DNA of 13,502 nucleotides. Origin: an uncultured Lachnospiraceae bacterium. GTDB taxonomy: Bacteria > Bacillota > Clostridia > Lachnospirales > Lachnospiraceae. Positions 6,497 to 13,502 of this stretch are shown one piece after another. Where the stretch lies: contig CALZEZ010000014.1 in assembly GCA_945643825.1 (NCBI GenBank), positions 1 through 13,502 of the forward strand, given 5' to 3'. A model generated the notes under the pieces. The model was not told where the DNA came from and made no database searches. It worked only from the letters and a program-made list of their open reading frames with translations. Positions within the stretch are counted from its first letter, which is position 1, and each line of letters starts with the position of its first letter. Made by a program: the position numbers and the translations under genes.

Positions 6497-8278
6497 TTAT
6501 TTACCAAACTGACAATCGTTGTTACCAGAATCTGTTGTCCACATCTCAAGCATATTGATTGGATCGCCAAAATCTGCTACCCAGCCGTTACGAGCTACAT
6601 CGTAGTTACCAGCTTTTCTCTCATTCAGGAATACATTCCAGTCAACGCTCTTGATGGTCATATTAATACCAATTGCTCCGAAATCCTGCTGAAGAGCCTC
6701 AGCAACGGCAATATGTCCAGATCCATCATTTGTCAGATACTCGAAGCTGATCGGAGTATCTGCAGACAACATACCATCCTCAAACTTGAAGCCGGCATAC
6801 TCTAACAGAGCAATTGCCTTGTCAACATTCTCCTGAGACCAGGAAGGATCGTAATAACCAACAGTTGCCTCATCCGGATAGGTGTACTCAGCATCATTAG
6901 ACTTAAAGGAACCGCCGTGACCATCAGCCATTCCATTAGGAATAAATGCATTTGCAGGAACCTGCTCAGCCTGACCGATGTTCTCAACGATGTAATCACG
7001 ATCGATCAATAATGCAAACGCACGTCTCATAGCATTTGCCTGATCAGCAGTCTTGCCCTCGAACAGAGAGCTGTTTACATTAAAGCTTGCATAGTAGGTA
7101 CCCATCTGATCGATTACATAGAACTCAGGGTTACCCTTTAAGTTTGCAATCTCATCGGTAGGAACGGTATCAGCGAAATCAAGGTTACCTGCATTGTATG
7201 CTGCAAAGATAGCGGTATCGTCAGCACTTAACATGAATTTTAAGGTCTCAACCTTAACTTCATCTGCTCTGTGATAGTTCGGGTTCTTGGTGTAAACCAT
7301 GCTCTCATCATGCTTCCACTCGGTACAGGTATATGCACCGTTTGTTACAAAGCCTGCTTCCTGACACCATGCACCAGGATTGGTCTCCCAGTCCGCAGCA
7401 GCCTCAACTTCACTCTGTTTTACAGGGAAATATGCAGGGAATGCGAGCAGTTCATAGAAATATGCACAGGGAGCATTTAACTCAATGGTAAGCGTCTGAG
7501 CGTCCTCACTTGCTGCTACCTTAAGTGTTCCGTCATCGTTGGTTGCAATTACATCAAACATGTAAGCATAGTCTGCTGCAGTTTTCTCATCAATTGCACG
7601 ATTCCAAGCATATACAAAATCTTTTGCGTTTAACTCAGAACCATCTGACCATTTCAGATCAGGAAGAAGGGTGATTGTATAAGTAAGTCCATCCTCACTT
7701 ACAACGGTCTCTTTTGCAAGATCAGGAATTACATTGAGATCCTTGTCATAGGAATATAAGCCTGCAAAGCTGTTAACAGCAAGACAAGCACCATCAACGC
7801 TACTGTTTAATGCAGGATCAAGCTTATCCGGCTCACTTGCAAGGTTAATGTTCAGTTCATTCTTACTTGTCTCTGCAAACTGGAAGAACTTATAACCATA
7901 CAGGTTGGAATAGATGTTGGAAACATCTGCCTTCTGCATGTAAAGATCTGTGTAATAGTAAATTGGGCAGATTGCTCCTGTCTCCATGAGCATATCCTCT
8001 GCCTGATGCATCAATGCCTCACGAGCCTCAAAGTCTGTTGTAGCCTTGATCTCTTTAATCAATGCATCGTATGCTGCCCAGTCATGAGCATCTACAGCAT
8101 TCTCATTCTCAACAGTAGCTGTATCATCAGCTGCCGGAGCTTCTGCTGTTTCATCAGTTGTAGTACTCTCTACAGCTGCATCTCCCGTTGTATCAGCAGG
8201 TGCATTGCTGCCACATGCAGCTAAAGTACCCATCGTTACTACGAGAGCCAAAGAAAGTGCAATCGCTTTTTTCTTCAT
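6497..8278 (-). CDS. oppA: Oligopeptide-binding lipoprotein, apparently circularly permuted
   Basis: A 593-residue SBP_bac_5 (OppA-type) lipoprotein that should capture peptides outside the membrane and deliver them to OppBCDF. A signal peptide with lipobox LAAC (lipidated C22) is followed by a Thr/Ala/Glu/Asp-rich linker (23-63). The core begins near residue 139 with NELNINLASEPDKLDPALNS, the usual start of the mature protein, and includes LKWSDGSELNAKDFVYAWNR (208-227). Unusually, residues about 64-137, with YDALIKEIKATTDFEAREAL, MHQAEDMLM and GAICPIYYYTDLYM, resemble the segment that normally ends OppA proteins. The real C-terminus stops at NNDCQFGK, just where that segment would be expected. 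I read this as a circular permutation that keeps all parts of the fold. RBS GAGGAGG sits seven bases before the ATG. It is the last gene of the opp cluster and probably has its own promoter. Peptide transport is likely; the exact ligand is unknown. Confidence 0.93.
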   Translation of the reverse strand: MKKKAIALSLALVVTMGTLAACGSNAPADTTGDAAVESTTTDETAEAPAADDTATVENENAVDAHDWAAYDALIKEIKATTDFEAREALMHQAEDMLMETGAICPIYYYTDLYMQKADVSNIYSNLYGYKFFQFAETSKNELNINLASEPDKLDPALNSSVDGACLAVNSFAGLYSYDKDLNVIPDLAKETVVSEDGLTYTITLLPDLKWSDGSELNAKDFVYAWNRAIDEKTAADYAYMFDVIATNDDGTLKVAASEDAQTLTIELNAPCAYFYELLAFPAYFPVKQSEVEAAADWETNPGAWCQEAGFVTNGAYTCTEWKHDESMVYTKNPNYHRADEVKVETLKFMLSADDTAIFAAYNAGNLDFADTVPTDEIANLKGNPEFYVIDQMGTYYASFNVNSSLFEGKTADQANAMRRAFALLIDRDYIVENIGQAEQVPANAFIPNGMADGHGGSFKSNDAEYTYPDEATVGYYDPSWSQENVDKAIALLEYAGFKFEDGMLSADTPISFEYLTNDGSGHIAVAEALQQDFGAIGINMTIKSVDWNVFLNERKAGNYDVARNGWVADFGDPINMLEMWTTDSGNNDCQFGK

Positions 8279-8362
8279 AATAAGCCTCCTCTTCTACTTT
8301 ACACTCCGCTTGGATTCAATATTACTAAGTGTTCTTACAAACACAATAACATTGCTTGCTTT

Positions 8363-8391
8363 AAAATATAACATAATCACAAAAAATGCAA
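8363..8391 (-). promoter_or_regulatory. Probable oppA promoter
   Basis: In the 130-base gap between oppF and oppA the minus strand reads TTGCAT (8391-8386), 17 bases, then TATTTT (8368-8363). An alternative -10, TATATT (8370-8365), has a short 15-base spacer. No terminator follows oppF, so oppA is probably read both from here and from the operon promoter, which would give the extra binding protein such systems need. A short inverted repeat, GTGTT-N6-AACAC (8329-8344), lies downstream in the leader. Confidence 0.5.
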
Positions 8392-8408
8392 GAAAATTTT
8401 GTACAATT

Positions 8409-9371
8409 TTATCTGTTAAAACATGCCACTTCATGACCATTTCCACGATCCAGCAACGAAGGACACTCTGTCGCACAACGCTCTGTCGCATATCGGCACC
8501 GGGTACGGAATGCACATCCGGTCGGCATATTCATAGGACTCGGCACATCGCCGGACAGAACAATACGCTTATTCTCCTTTGCCTGAATCGGATCCGGAAT
8601 CGGAACTGCACTGAGTAAGGATTCTGTATAGGGATGCTGCGGATGCTCATATACATCATCTGCATCTCCCACCTCCACGATTCTTCCAAGATACATTACC
8701 GCAATACGATTGGAAATATGTCTAACCACCAACAGATCATGGGCAATAAACAGATATGCCACCCCAAGCTTCTGCTGCAGATCCTCAAACATATTAATCA
8801 CCTGTGCCTGAATCGAAACATCGAGTGCGCTGACCGCCTCGTCACAGACGATAAACTTCGGATCAACCGCCAGTGCTCTGGCAATACCGATTCGCTGTCT
8901 CTGTCCACCGGAGAACTCATGCGCATATCGTGTTGCGTGCTCGGCATTGAGGCCAACAAGCTCCATCAGAGACAGAATTTTCTCACGTCTCTGTGCTTTG
9001 TTCTCATATAATTTATGAACATCCAGCGGTTCTCCGATAATGTCCTCTACCGTCATTCTGGGATTTAAGGAAGAATAGGGATCCTGAAATACCATCTGCA
9101 TGTGCTTTCTATACTCCTGCATATTCGATGCAGTGATGATCTCCCCATTATATTTGACAACACCATCGGTCGGTTCATATAAACGCAGAATAGATCGTCC
9201 GACAGTCGTTTTGCCACATCCGGATTCTCCTACAAGACCTAACGTTTCTCCGGGCTTAATCTTAAAGGACACGCCATCTACCGCCTTAAGTGGAGTCGTC
9301 TTAAAAAATCCGGTTTTAATGGGAAAATACTGTTTTAAATTCTCAACCTCAATCAGGTATTCGTTATTCAT
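8409..9371 (-). CDS. oppF: Oligopeptide ABC importer ATP-binding protein OppF
   Basis: A 320-residue ATPase that pairs with OppD to power peptide uptake. Visible motifs are Walker A GESGCGKT (48-55), Q-loop Q96, signature FSGGQ (153-157), Walker B FIVCDE (173-178), D-loop SALD and switch histidine H211. After the nucleotide-binding domain comes the oligopeptide/dipeptide-transporter C-terminal extension (about 233-320), with HPQHPYTESLLSAVP and a cysteine-rich end (C286, C292, C299, C303, C317). Such cysteines bind an iron-sulfur cluster in some members of this ATPase group; whether they do so here is not known. The start overlaps the oppD stop by four bases (ATGA), indicating coupled translation. 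Assignment as OppF rather than DppF rests on order and sequence type, not on substrate evidence. Confidence 0.94.
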   Translation of the reverse strand: MNNEYLIEVENLKQYFPIKTGFFKTTPLKAVDGVSFKIKPGETLGLVGESGCGKTTVGRSILRLYEPTDGVVKYNGEIITASNMQEYRKHMQMVFQDPYSSLNPRMTVEDIIGEPLDVHKLYENKAQRREKILSLMELVGLNAEHATRYAHEFSGGQRQRIGIARALAVDPKFIVCDEAVSALDVSIQAQVINMFEDLQQKLGVAYLFIAHDLLVVRHISNRIAVMYLGRIVEVGDADDVYEHPQHPYTESLLSAVPIPDPIQAKENKRIVLSGDVPSPMNMPTGCAFRTRCRYATERCATECPSLLDRGNGHEVACFNR

Positions 9372-10378
9372 TCTACTACACCTGCCTCTCCACGTTCATC
9401 CAGATTTTTCTTATATGCCAGCCAGCAGGATGAATAATGTCCATCCGGCATCTGCACCTGAGGCGGAACCTCGTCAAGACATATTTTCATTGCCTCATCA
9501 CATCTTGCACAGAAAGCACAGCCCTTTGGCAGATTCAAAAGATTGATTGGATTGCCGGCAATCGGAACAAGGCGTTCCTTACTTCCGTCTGCCTTTGGAA
9601 TAGAACGAAGCAAGCCCTTCGTATACTCGTGCGCAGGACGATAGAAAATGTCCTCTGCCGTTCCTCGCTCGCAGACACGTCCGCCATACATGACGATGAT
9701 TTCATCACACATACTTGCAATGACACCTAAATCATGTGTTACCATAATAATTGCCATTCCAAGCTTCTTCTGCAGCTCCTGCATCAGCTCAAGAATCTGC
9801 GCCTGTATCGTCACATCAAGAGCTGTTGTCGGCTCATCCGCAATCAGAATATCCGGCTCACAAGCCAATGCCATCGCAATCATCACACGCTGACGCATAC
9901 CACCGGACAGCTCATGCGGATACTGCTTTACACGCTTCTGTGGCTCATTGACACCCACCAGTTCCAACATTTCGATTGCACGTGCCTTTGCCGCTTTCTT
10001 GTCCTTGTCAGTGTGGAGCATGATGGCTTCCACCAACTGGTTACCAATTGAATAAACCGGATTTAGGGAAGTCATAGGATCCTGGAAAATTATGCTGCAG
10101 CACTTTCCTCGAAAGCCATGCATCTGCTTTTTATCAAATTTGGTGAGATCCTGTCCCTTATATAACACCTGACCGGATGTAATGCGACCGGTATCGGCAA
10201 GAATCTGCATGATTGAATAGGCTGTAACCGATTTGCCTGATCCGGATTCTCCGACGATTCCCAGAATCTTTCCGGGTGCCAGATTAAAATTCACACCATT
10301 GACCGCTTTTACCTCTCCGGAATCCGTAAAAAAGGAGGTATGCAGATCCTTTACCTGCAAAATATATTCTTCACTCAT
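9368..10378 (-). CDS. oppD: Oligopeptide ABC importer ATP-binding protein OppD
   Basis: A 336-residue ATPase, the partner of OppF under the OppB/OppC membrane pair. Motifs are Walker A GESGSGKS (43-50), Q-loop Q99, signature LSGGM (157-161), Walker B ILIADE (177-182), TTALD and switch histidine H215. The C-terminal extension (about 240-336) contains HEYTKGLLRSIP and the cysteine cluster C287-x2-C290-x2-C293-x6-C300 with C318 further on, a pattern like that reported to hold a [4Fe-4S] cluster in some dipeptide/oligopeptide ATPases. The ATG at 10378 has AAAGGAG about eight bases upstream. It starts 20 bases after oppC and overlaps oppF by four bases. Confidence 0.95.
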   Translation of the reverse strand: MSEEYILQVKDLHTSFFTDSGEVKAVNGVNFNLAPGKILGIVGESGSGKSVTAYSIMQILADTGRITSGQVLYKGQDLTKFDKKQMHGFRGKCCSIIFQDPMTSLNPVYSIGNQLVEAIMLHTDKDKKAAKARAIEMLELVGVNEPQKRVKQYPHELSGGMRQRVMIAMALACEPDILIADEPTTALDVTIQAQILELMQELQKKLGMAIIMVTHDLGVIASMCDEIIVMYGGRVCERGTAEDIFYRPAHEYTKGLLRSIPKADGSKERLVPIAGNPINLLNLPKGCAFCARCDEAMKICLDEVPPQVQMPDGHYSSCWLAYKKNLDERGEAGVVE

Positions 10379-10398
10379 CTTCGCATTCTCCTTTCGTC

Positions 10399-11475
10399 CT
10401 ATTTCTTAAGCTTCGGATCAAACGCATCACGCAAACCATCACCTAAAAGGTTAAAGGAAAGGACGATGAGGATGATTACAACTGCCGGGAAAATTAATTT
10501 ATACGGATAGCTTACCAGACCCTCTCTTGCATAGTTTGCAAGACTTCCTAGGGATGGCATGGGCGCGGAAACACCTAAGCCTAAAAAGCTTAAGTAACTC
10601 TCAGTAAAAATTGCCGAAGGTACCTGAAGTGCTGTAGAGATAAAAATAACACTGATACAGTTCGGAATAATGTGTTTGCGGATGATTCTGCCACTCTTTG
10701 CGCCGGTTGCACGCGCCGCCAGAACATAATCGTTACTCTTGATTGTCAGAATCTGTCCACGGACTAAACGAGCCATGCCAACCCAGTACAACAGTGCGTA
10801 CACAATGAACAGTGCGATTAGGTTTGTACCAATCTTTGCCAGGGAAGTTCCCTCAATGAGCGGAGTAATCGTCGCTCCCAAGACCACGGATAGGAGAATC
10901 ACCATCAACAAATCCGGCAAGGAATAGATGATATCTACAATTCGCATCATCACCAGATCGACTCGCCCACCAAAATAACCGGAGATACTTCCATATAATA
11001 ATCCGATAATAAGAACCATGACACTGGCAACCAGTCCAATGGAGAGAGAAACTCGTGTTCCATACACAACTCGAATAAAGTAATCACGACACTGCTCATC
11101 TGTGCCCATGATATGAGGAAATACCTTTCCGCCCTCTGCCATATATTTCTGTTCAAGCTCCGAATACTCAAATGGCTTCATATTCTTTGCACCCTTATCA
11201 CGCACACCATTTACCGTATTAATCTGCGAGTAGCTGTAGGGCACAACCTTCGGTGCAATCAGAATAACTAAAACAATCAGAATCAGGAAAATCATACTTC
11301 CGACTGCAAGTGGATTCTTCATCAGTCTTTTCATTCCATCCTTAAAAAAGGTGGTGGATTCACTCATAACGTCCTGCTGACGTTTTTCCTCTTCTGTAGC
11401 CTTTTCAAATTTCGCAACATCTATCTGTGCACTAAAGATATTCTTCTTCGGCATATTCTCAATGTTTGATTCCAC
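10399..11475 (-). CDS. oppC: Oligopeptide ABC importer permease OppC
   Basis: A 358-residue inner-membrane permease forming the peptide channel with OppB. I take GTG at 11475 as the start because GGAGG lies seven bases upstream and overlaps the oppB stop region. An earlier ATG at 11529 would lie inside oppB without a good RBS. A charged cytoplasmic N-terminus (1-53) precedes the first helix (57-78). An extracytoplasmic insert of about 60 residues (79-135) follows, then five further helices. The cytoplasmic EAA loop that contacts the ATPases is AARATGAKSGRIIRKHIIPN (253-272). The ending FNLLGDGLRDAFDPKLKK is the usual OppC/DppC C-terminus. Gaps are 13 bases to oppB and 20 bases to oppD. Confidence 0.94.
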   Translation of the reverse strand: MESNIENMPKKNIFSAQIDVAKFEKATEEEKRQQDVMSESTTFFKDGMKRLMKNPLAVGSMIFLILIVLVILIAPKVVPYSYSQINTVNGVRDKGAKNMKPFEYSELEQKYMAEGGKVFPHIMGTDEQCRDYFIRVVYGTRVSLSIGLVASVMVLIIGLLYGSISGYFGGRVDLVMMRIVDIIYSLPDLLMVILLSVVLGATITPLIEGTSLAKIGTNLIALFIVYALLYWVGMARLVRGQILTIKSNDYVLAARATGAKSGRIIRKHIIPNCISVIFISTALQVPSAIFTESYLSFLGLGVSAPMPSLGSLANYAREGLVSYPYKLIFPAVVIILIVLSFNLLGDGLRDAFDPKLKK

Positions 11476-11488
11476 AGTCGTTCCTCCT

Positions 11489-12400
11489 TTAATCCAGTTT
11501 GATTCGCGGATCAACAATCTTGTACACAATATCTGTGAGCAGATTCATAGTAACCATGATCGCAGCAAGGAAAATTGTCGTTCCCATAATCATTGTATAA
11601 TCACGATTGGTAATGCTGGATACAAATTTGGAACCCAGTCCTCCAATCGTAAAGATATTCTCAATAACCAGACTACCGGTCAGCGTATAGGCCGTCATAG
11701 GTCCAACATAGGTGATAACCGGAATCACCGCATTTCGAAGTGCATGCTTAAAAATAACCTTATGATTGGCAACACCCTTTGCCTTTGCCGTACGAACATA
11801 ATCCTGCCCAAGAGCATCCAACATACTTGTCTTCGTTAAACGTGTAATGTATGCCATGGGGTACAGGGAAAGCGCAATCACCGGCAATAAGTAATGCGGT
11901 TCATCCGGACTCCAGACCGGAGTCCATCCTAGCTTAATGCAGAATACATATAATAAAAGTGTTGCCAGCACAAAACTCGGAGCTGCCGTCGCCAATGTCG
12001 TAAAAAAGATAATGATACGATCTGCAATTCCATTTCTCTTTAATGCCGCAATACTGCCAAGAATCAATCCGGTAATGGTGGCAATCAAAACCGCAAAACC
12101 ACCGAGTCTTGCCGAAATCGGGAAAGACTCCCCAATAACAGTCGAAATCTCACGACCGGTCTTTAACGATACTCCCATATCTCCCTTCATAAGATTCTTT
12201 AAATAAATCGCAAACTGCTCTGGCACAGGCTTATCCAGATTATACCTGGCTTCTAACACCGCCTGAACCTCTGCACTCGGTGCCTTCTCCTTATTAAACG
12301 GGCCTCCCGGAATCGCATTCATACCAAAAAAAGTAATGGCAGACACGATGAAAACAGTTAAAATAGCGAGCAAAACCCGCTTGATGATATAACGATACAT
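11489..12400 (-). CDS. oppB: Oligopeptide ABC importer permease OppB
   Basis: A 303-residue permease, close to the usual 306 of this family, with helices at about 9-29, 100-122, 133-155, 170-188, 229-252 and 270-291. The N-terminal MYRYIIKRVLLAILTVFIVS and the extracytoplasmic RYNLDKPVPEQFAIYLKNLM (52-71) are typical of OppB/DppB. The EAA loop is YVRTAKAKGVANHKVIFKHA (201-220) and the protein ends in DPRIKLD. The ATG at 12400 has AAGGAG eight bases upstream. It is the first gene of the opp operon, behind a leader of about 85 bases that contains a terminator-like hairpin. Confidence 0.95.
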   Translation of the reverse strand: MYRYIIKRVLLAILTVFIVSAITFFGMNAIPGGPFNKEKAPSAEVQAVLEARYNLDKPVPEQFAIYLKNLMKGDMGVSLKTGREISTVIGESFPISARLGGFAVLIATITGLILGSIAALKRNGIADRIIIFFTTLATAAPSFVLATLLLYVFCIKLGWTPVWSPDEPHYLLPVIALSLYPMAYITRLTKTSMLDALGQDYVRTAKAKGVANHKVIFKHALRNAVIPVITYVGPMTAYTLTGSLVIENIFTIGGLGSKFVSSITNRDYTMIMGTTIFLAAIMVTMNLLTDIVYKIVDPRIKLD

Positions 12401-12442
12401 CTTCTCACTCCTTGTATTTCATTCCTACTTTTACTTCCTGTC

Positions 12443-12481
12443 AAAAAAAAAAGATGATGCCGGAATGCTGCTCACATCATC
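12443..12481 (-). terminator. Terminator-like hairpin in the opp leader
   Basis: On the minus strand GATGATGT pairs with GCATCATC (eight pairs, one G-U) around a 13-base loop and is followed by an uninterrupted run of ten T. It begins only about six bases after the predicted start site of the opp promoter and ends about 40 bases before oppB. It may stop transcripts coming from the leucine-rich repeat gene, attenuate opp, or produce a leader RNA of about 45 bases. There is too little leader before it for an ordinary antiterminator. Confidence 0.8.
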
Positions 12482-12493
12482 GTTGACTTAAAA

Positions 12494-12522
12494 ATGTTAC
12501 TATAAAATTACTATAATGTCAA
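12494..12522 (-). promoter_or_regulatory. opp operon promoter
   Basis: The minus strand reads TTGACA (12522-12517), a perfect -35 box, 17 bases, then TAACAT (12499-12494), a four-of-six -10 box. The start is expected at about 12487. The core is bracketed by GTTGAC (12523-12518) and GTCAAC (12487-12482), and the spacer holds a 9-bp direct repeat. Upstream at 12541-12554 there is a small inverted repeat, GTATA-CATT-TATAC. Confidence 0.65.
12497..12516. repeat. Direct repeat with 11-bp period inside the opp promoter
   Basis: TTACTATAA occurs at 12497-12505 and again at 12508-12516 (TTATAGTAA on the coding strand). The copies are identical over nine bases, and the 11-bp period is about one helical turn, so both face the same side of the DNA. 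They cover the spacer and reach into the -10 box, a place where a bound protein would block RNA polymerase. Confidence 0.6.
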
Positions 12523-12579
12523 CCGCATGCAACGGTAATTGTATACATTTATACCAAATAGATGTTATTTTCGTTATTT

Positions 12580-13497
12580 TTACCAACTGTCCAAAGAGAA
12601 CCCTGCAAAGAAATCCTGATGATTTAATTTCTCATGCTTATATCTTAGTAGAAAAGCCTTCATCTCAGCATGCGATTCACCAAGATCTGTCAACATCGCA
12701 TCAACATTCTCTTCCAGAATACAGTTACATTCTCCCAACAATTCGTAATGGCAAAGAGAATCCGGATACTCTTCCAGAACAACCCGCCAGCTCTGTTCTC
12801 CCTCCTGCGCCCCCTTCCGGTGATTCTGCAGGTAGGTTGCCATCTCCGCTCGAAAAGACTCCTTTACTCCGTAGGGATGAAGCAGACGCAACAGAATCAT
12901 TCTAACCTTTTCCCTTCGTCGTTTGTCCAGATAAAATTCCAGGATATTATCCCTTCCTCCATAATCCTCTTCACCACAGAGTACGGTTTTCGTATATCCC
13001 TCCATGTCGTCCGTCTCCAGAAACTGCCGAAGCTTAAAATCCCATTTTGCTATCCACTCCTCATCACCGGCATGCTCCGGGTCAAACAGATAATAAGCAT
13101 CAAACTGTGTTAATGCCGCGGCCATCAGTACACTGATGTCCTCATTAACCAACTGCATAGAATCTTCAAAAGCAATTTTCTTTAGTTGTCCACATTCCAG
13201 AAAAATACCTTTTCCGTATTTAAAATGATGTCTGGGAAAGGTAATCTCCTCCAGACCGGTACAATATGCAAACGCCCAGTCTCCGATTTCAGTAAGGGAA
13301 TTCGGAAGCATTACTCTTTTGAGCTTCTTCCTACTCAGAAAAACCTTCTTCTCAATCTCTGTGACAGGCAGTCCGTCAATACGATCCGGAATACGAACGG
13401 CAACTGCTGTTCCTCCATAGCCTATAATTCTTACATGATCCTCGAAACACACATATTGAATTCGATAATCCCTATATTCCAGCTCTTTTTGCGGCAT
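12580..13497 (-). CDS. BspA-type leucine-rich repeat protein, start uncertain
   Basis: At least 305 residues. The N-terminal part (about 18-112) holds three to four repeats of the LRR_5/BspA type: VRIPDRIDGLPVTEIEKKVF, LKRVMLPNSLTEIGDWAFAY, LEEITFPRHHFKYGKGIFLE and a final LKKIAFED. The rest (about 145-305) is a charged, mostly helical region with WDFKLRQFLETDDMEGYTKT, VLCGEEDYGGRD and a basic DKRRREKVRMILLRLLHPYG, which I have no named domain for. No signal peptide or membrane helix is seen with this start, suggesting a cytoplasmic protein. Only five bases are visible before the ATG at 13497 and the frame stays open to the edge, so the true start may lie outside the window. Function is unknown; BspA-type repeats generally mediate protein binding. 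It precedes opp in the same direction, but the opp promoter and the leader hairpin separate them. Confidence 0.85.
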   Translation of the reverse strand: MPQKELEYRDYRIQYVCFEDHVRIIGYGGTAVAVRIPDRIDGLPVTEIEKKVFLSRKKLKRVMLPNSLTEIGDWAFAYCTGLEEITFPRHHFKYGKGIFLECGQLKKIAFEDSMQLVNEDISVLMAAALTQFDAYYLFDPEHAGDEEWIAKWDFKLRQFLETDDMEGYTKTVLCGEEDYGGRDNILEFYLDKRRREKVRMILLRLLHPYGVKESFRAEMATYLQNHRKGAQEGEQSWRVVLEEYPDSLCHYELLGECNCILEENVDAMLTDLGESHAEMKAFLLRYKHEKLNHQDFFAGFSLDSW

Positions 13498-13502
13498 TCG
13501 AT

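Noticed and set aside
8329..8344. GTGTT-N6-AACAC inverted repeat in the oppA leader as an operator
   Set aside because: Five-base arms in an A/T-rich leader are easily found by chance and it does not overlap the promoter boxes. It is noted within the promoter entry only.
10399..11529. OppC starting at the ATG at 11529
   Set aside because: It would overlap oppB by 41 bases with no proper ribosome site, while GTG at 11475 follows GGAGG by seven bases.
12415..12443. A second promoter-like pair, TTGACA-17-TGAAAT, between the leader hairpin and oppB
   Set aside because: The start site would fall inside the oppB ribosome-binding site, so the message could not be translated normally. The TTGACA partly arises from the end of the T run.

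Overview
The window reads as a piece of a Lachnospiraceae-type (Clostridia, Firmicutes) chromosome. The clues are the purine-rich GGAGG ribosome sites, the A/T-rich intergenic promoters, the secG-rnr-smpB-ssrA order shared with other Firmicutes, and proteins typical of gut clostridia (BspA-like leucine-rich repeat protein, Thr/Ala/Glu-rich lipoprotein linker, 7TM sensor joined to HD-GYP). The genus is not resolved. Every gene I can support is on the minus strand, so transcription runs from right to left. There is no gene-free stretch over 300 bases, and no mobile element, CRISPR array, rRNA or ordinary tRNA.

Right end to 8.3 kb: a leucine-rich repeat protein whose start may lie outside the window (13497-12580), then a complete oligopeptide ABC importer in the order oppB, oppC, oppD, oppF, oppA (12400-6497). 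OppB and OppC are the permeases, OppD and OppF the ATPases, and OppA the lipid-anchored binding protein. The operon has a good sigma-A-type promoter with an 11-bp-period direct repeat in its core. Directly after the predicted start site comes a hairpin followed by ten U, as expected of an attenuator or a very short leader RNA. oppA has its own likely promoter and ends at a strong terminator.

The most unusual item is OppA itself. Its N-terminal part (about residues 64-137, straight after signal peptide, lipobox and linker) looks like the segment that normally ends SBP_bac_5/OppA proteins, while its actual C-terminus stops where that segment should follow. It reads as a naturally circularly permuted substrate-binding protein.

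6.4 to 2.9 kb: secG, rnr, smpB and ssrA, a conserved cluster for protein export, RNA decay and ribosome rescue. RNase R, SmpB and tmRNA act together in trans-translation. A hairpin-plus-U7 terminator lies between secG and rnr, and smpB and ssrA each have a likely promoter with a perfect inverted repeat over the stop codon of the gene before. The tmRNA encodes the tag ANLKINANDNLAYAA and has the G3-U70 alanine identity pair.

2.85 kb to the left end: a three-gene signalling unit starting from an extended -10 promoter just after the ssrA terminator. It encodes a one-pass membrane protein of unknown function, an OmpR/PhoB-type response regulator without an adjacent histidine kinase, and a membrane sensor with a cytoplasmic HD-GYP (cyclic di-GMP phosphodiesterase type) domain cut off by the window edge.
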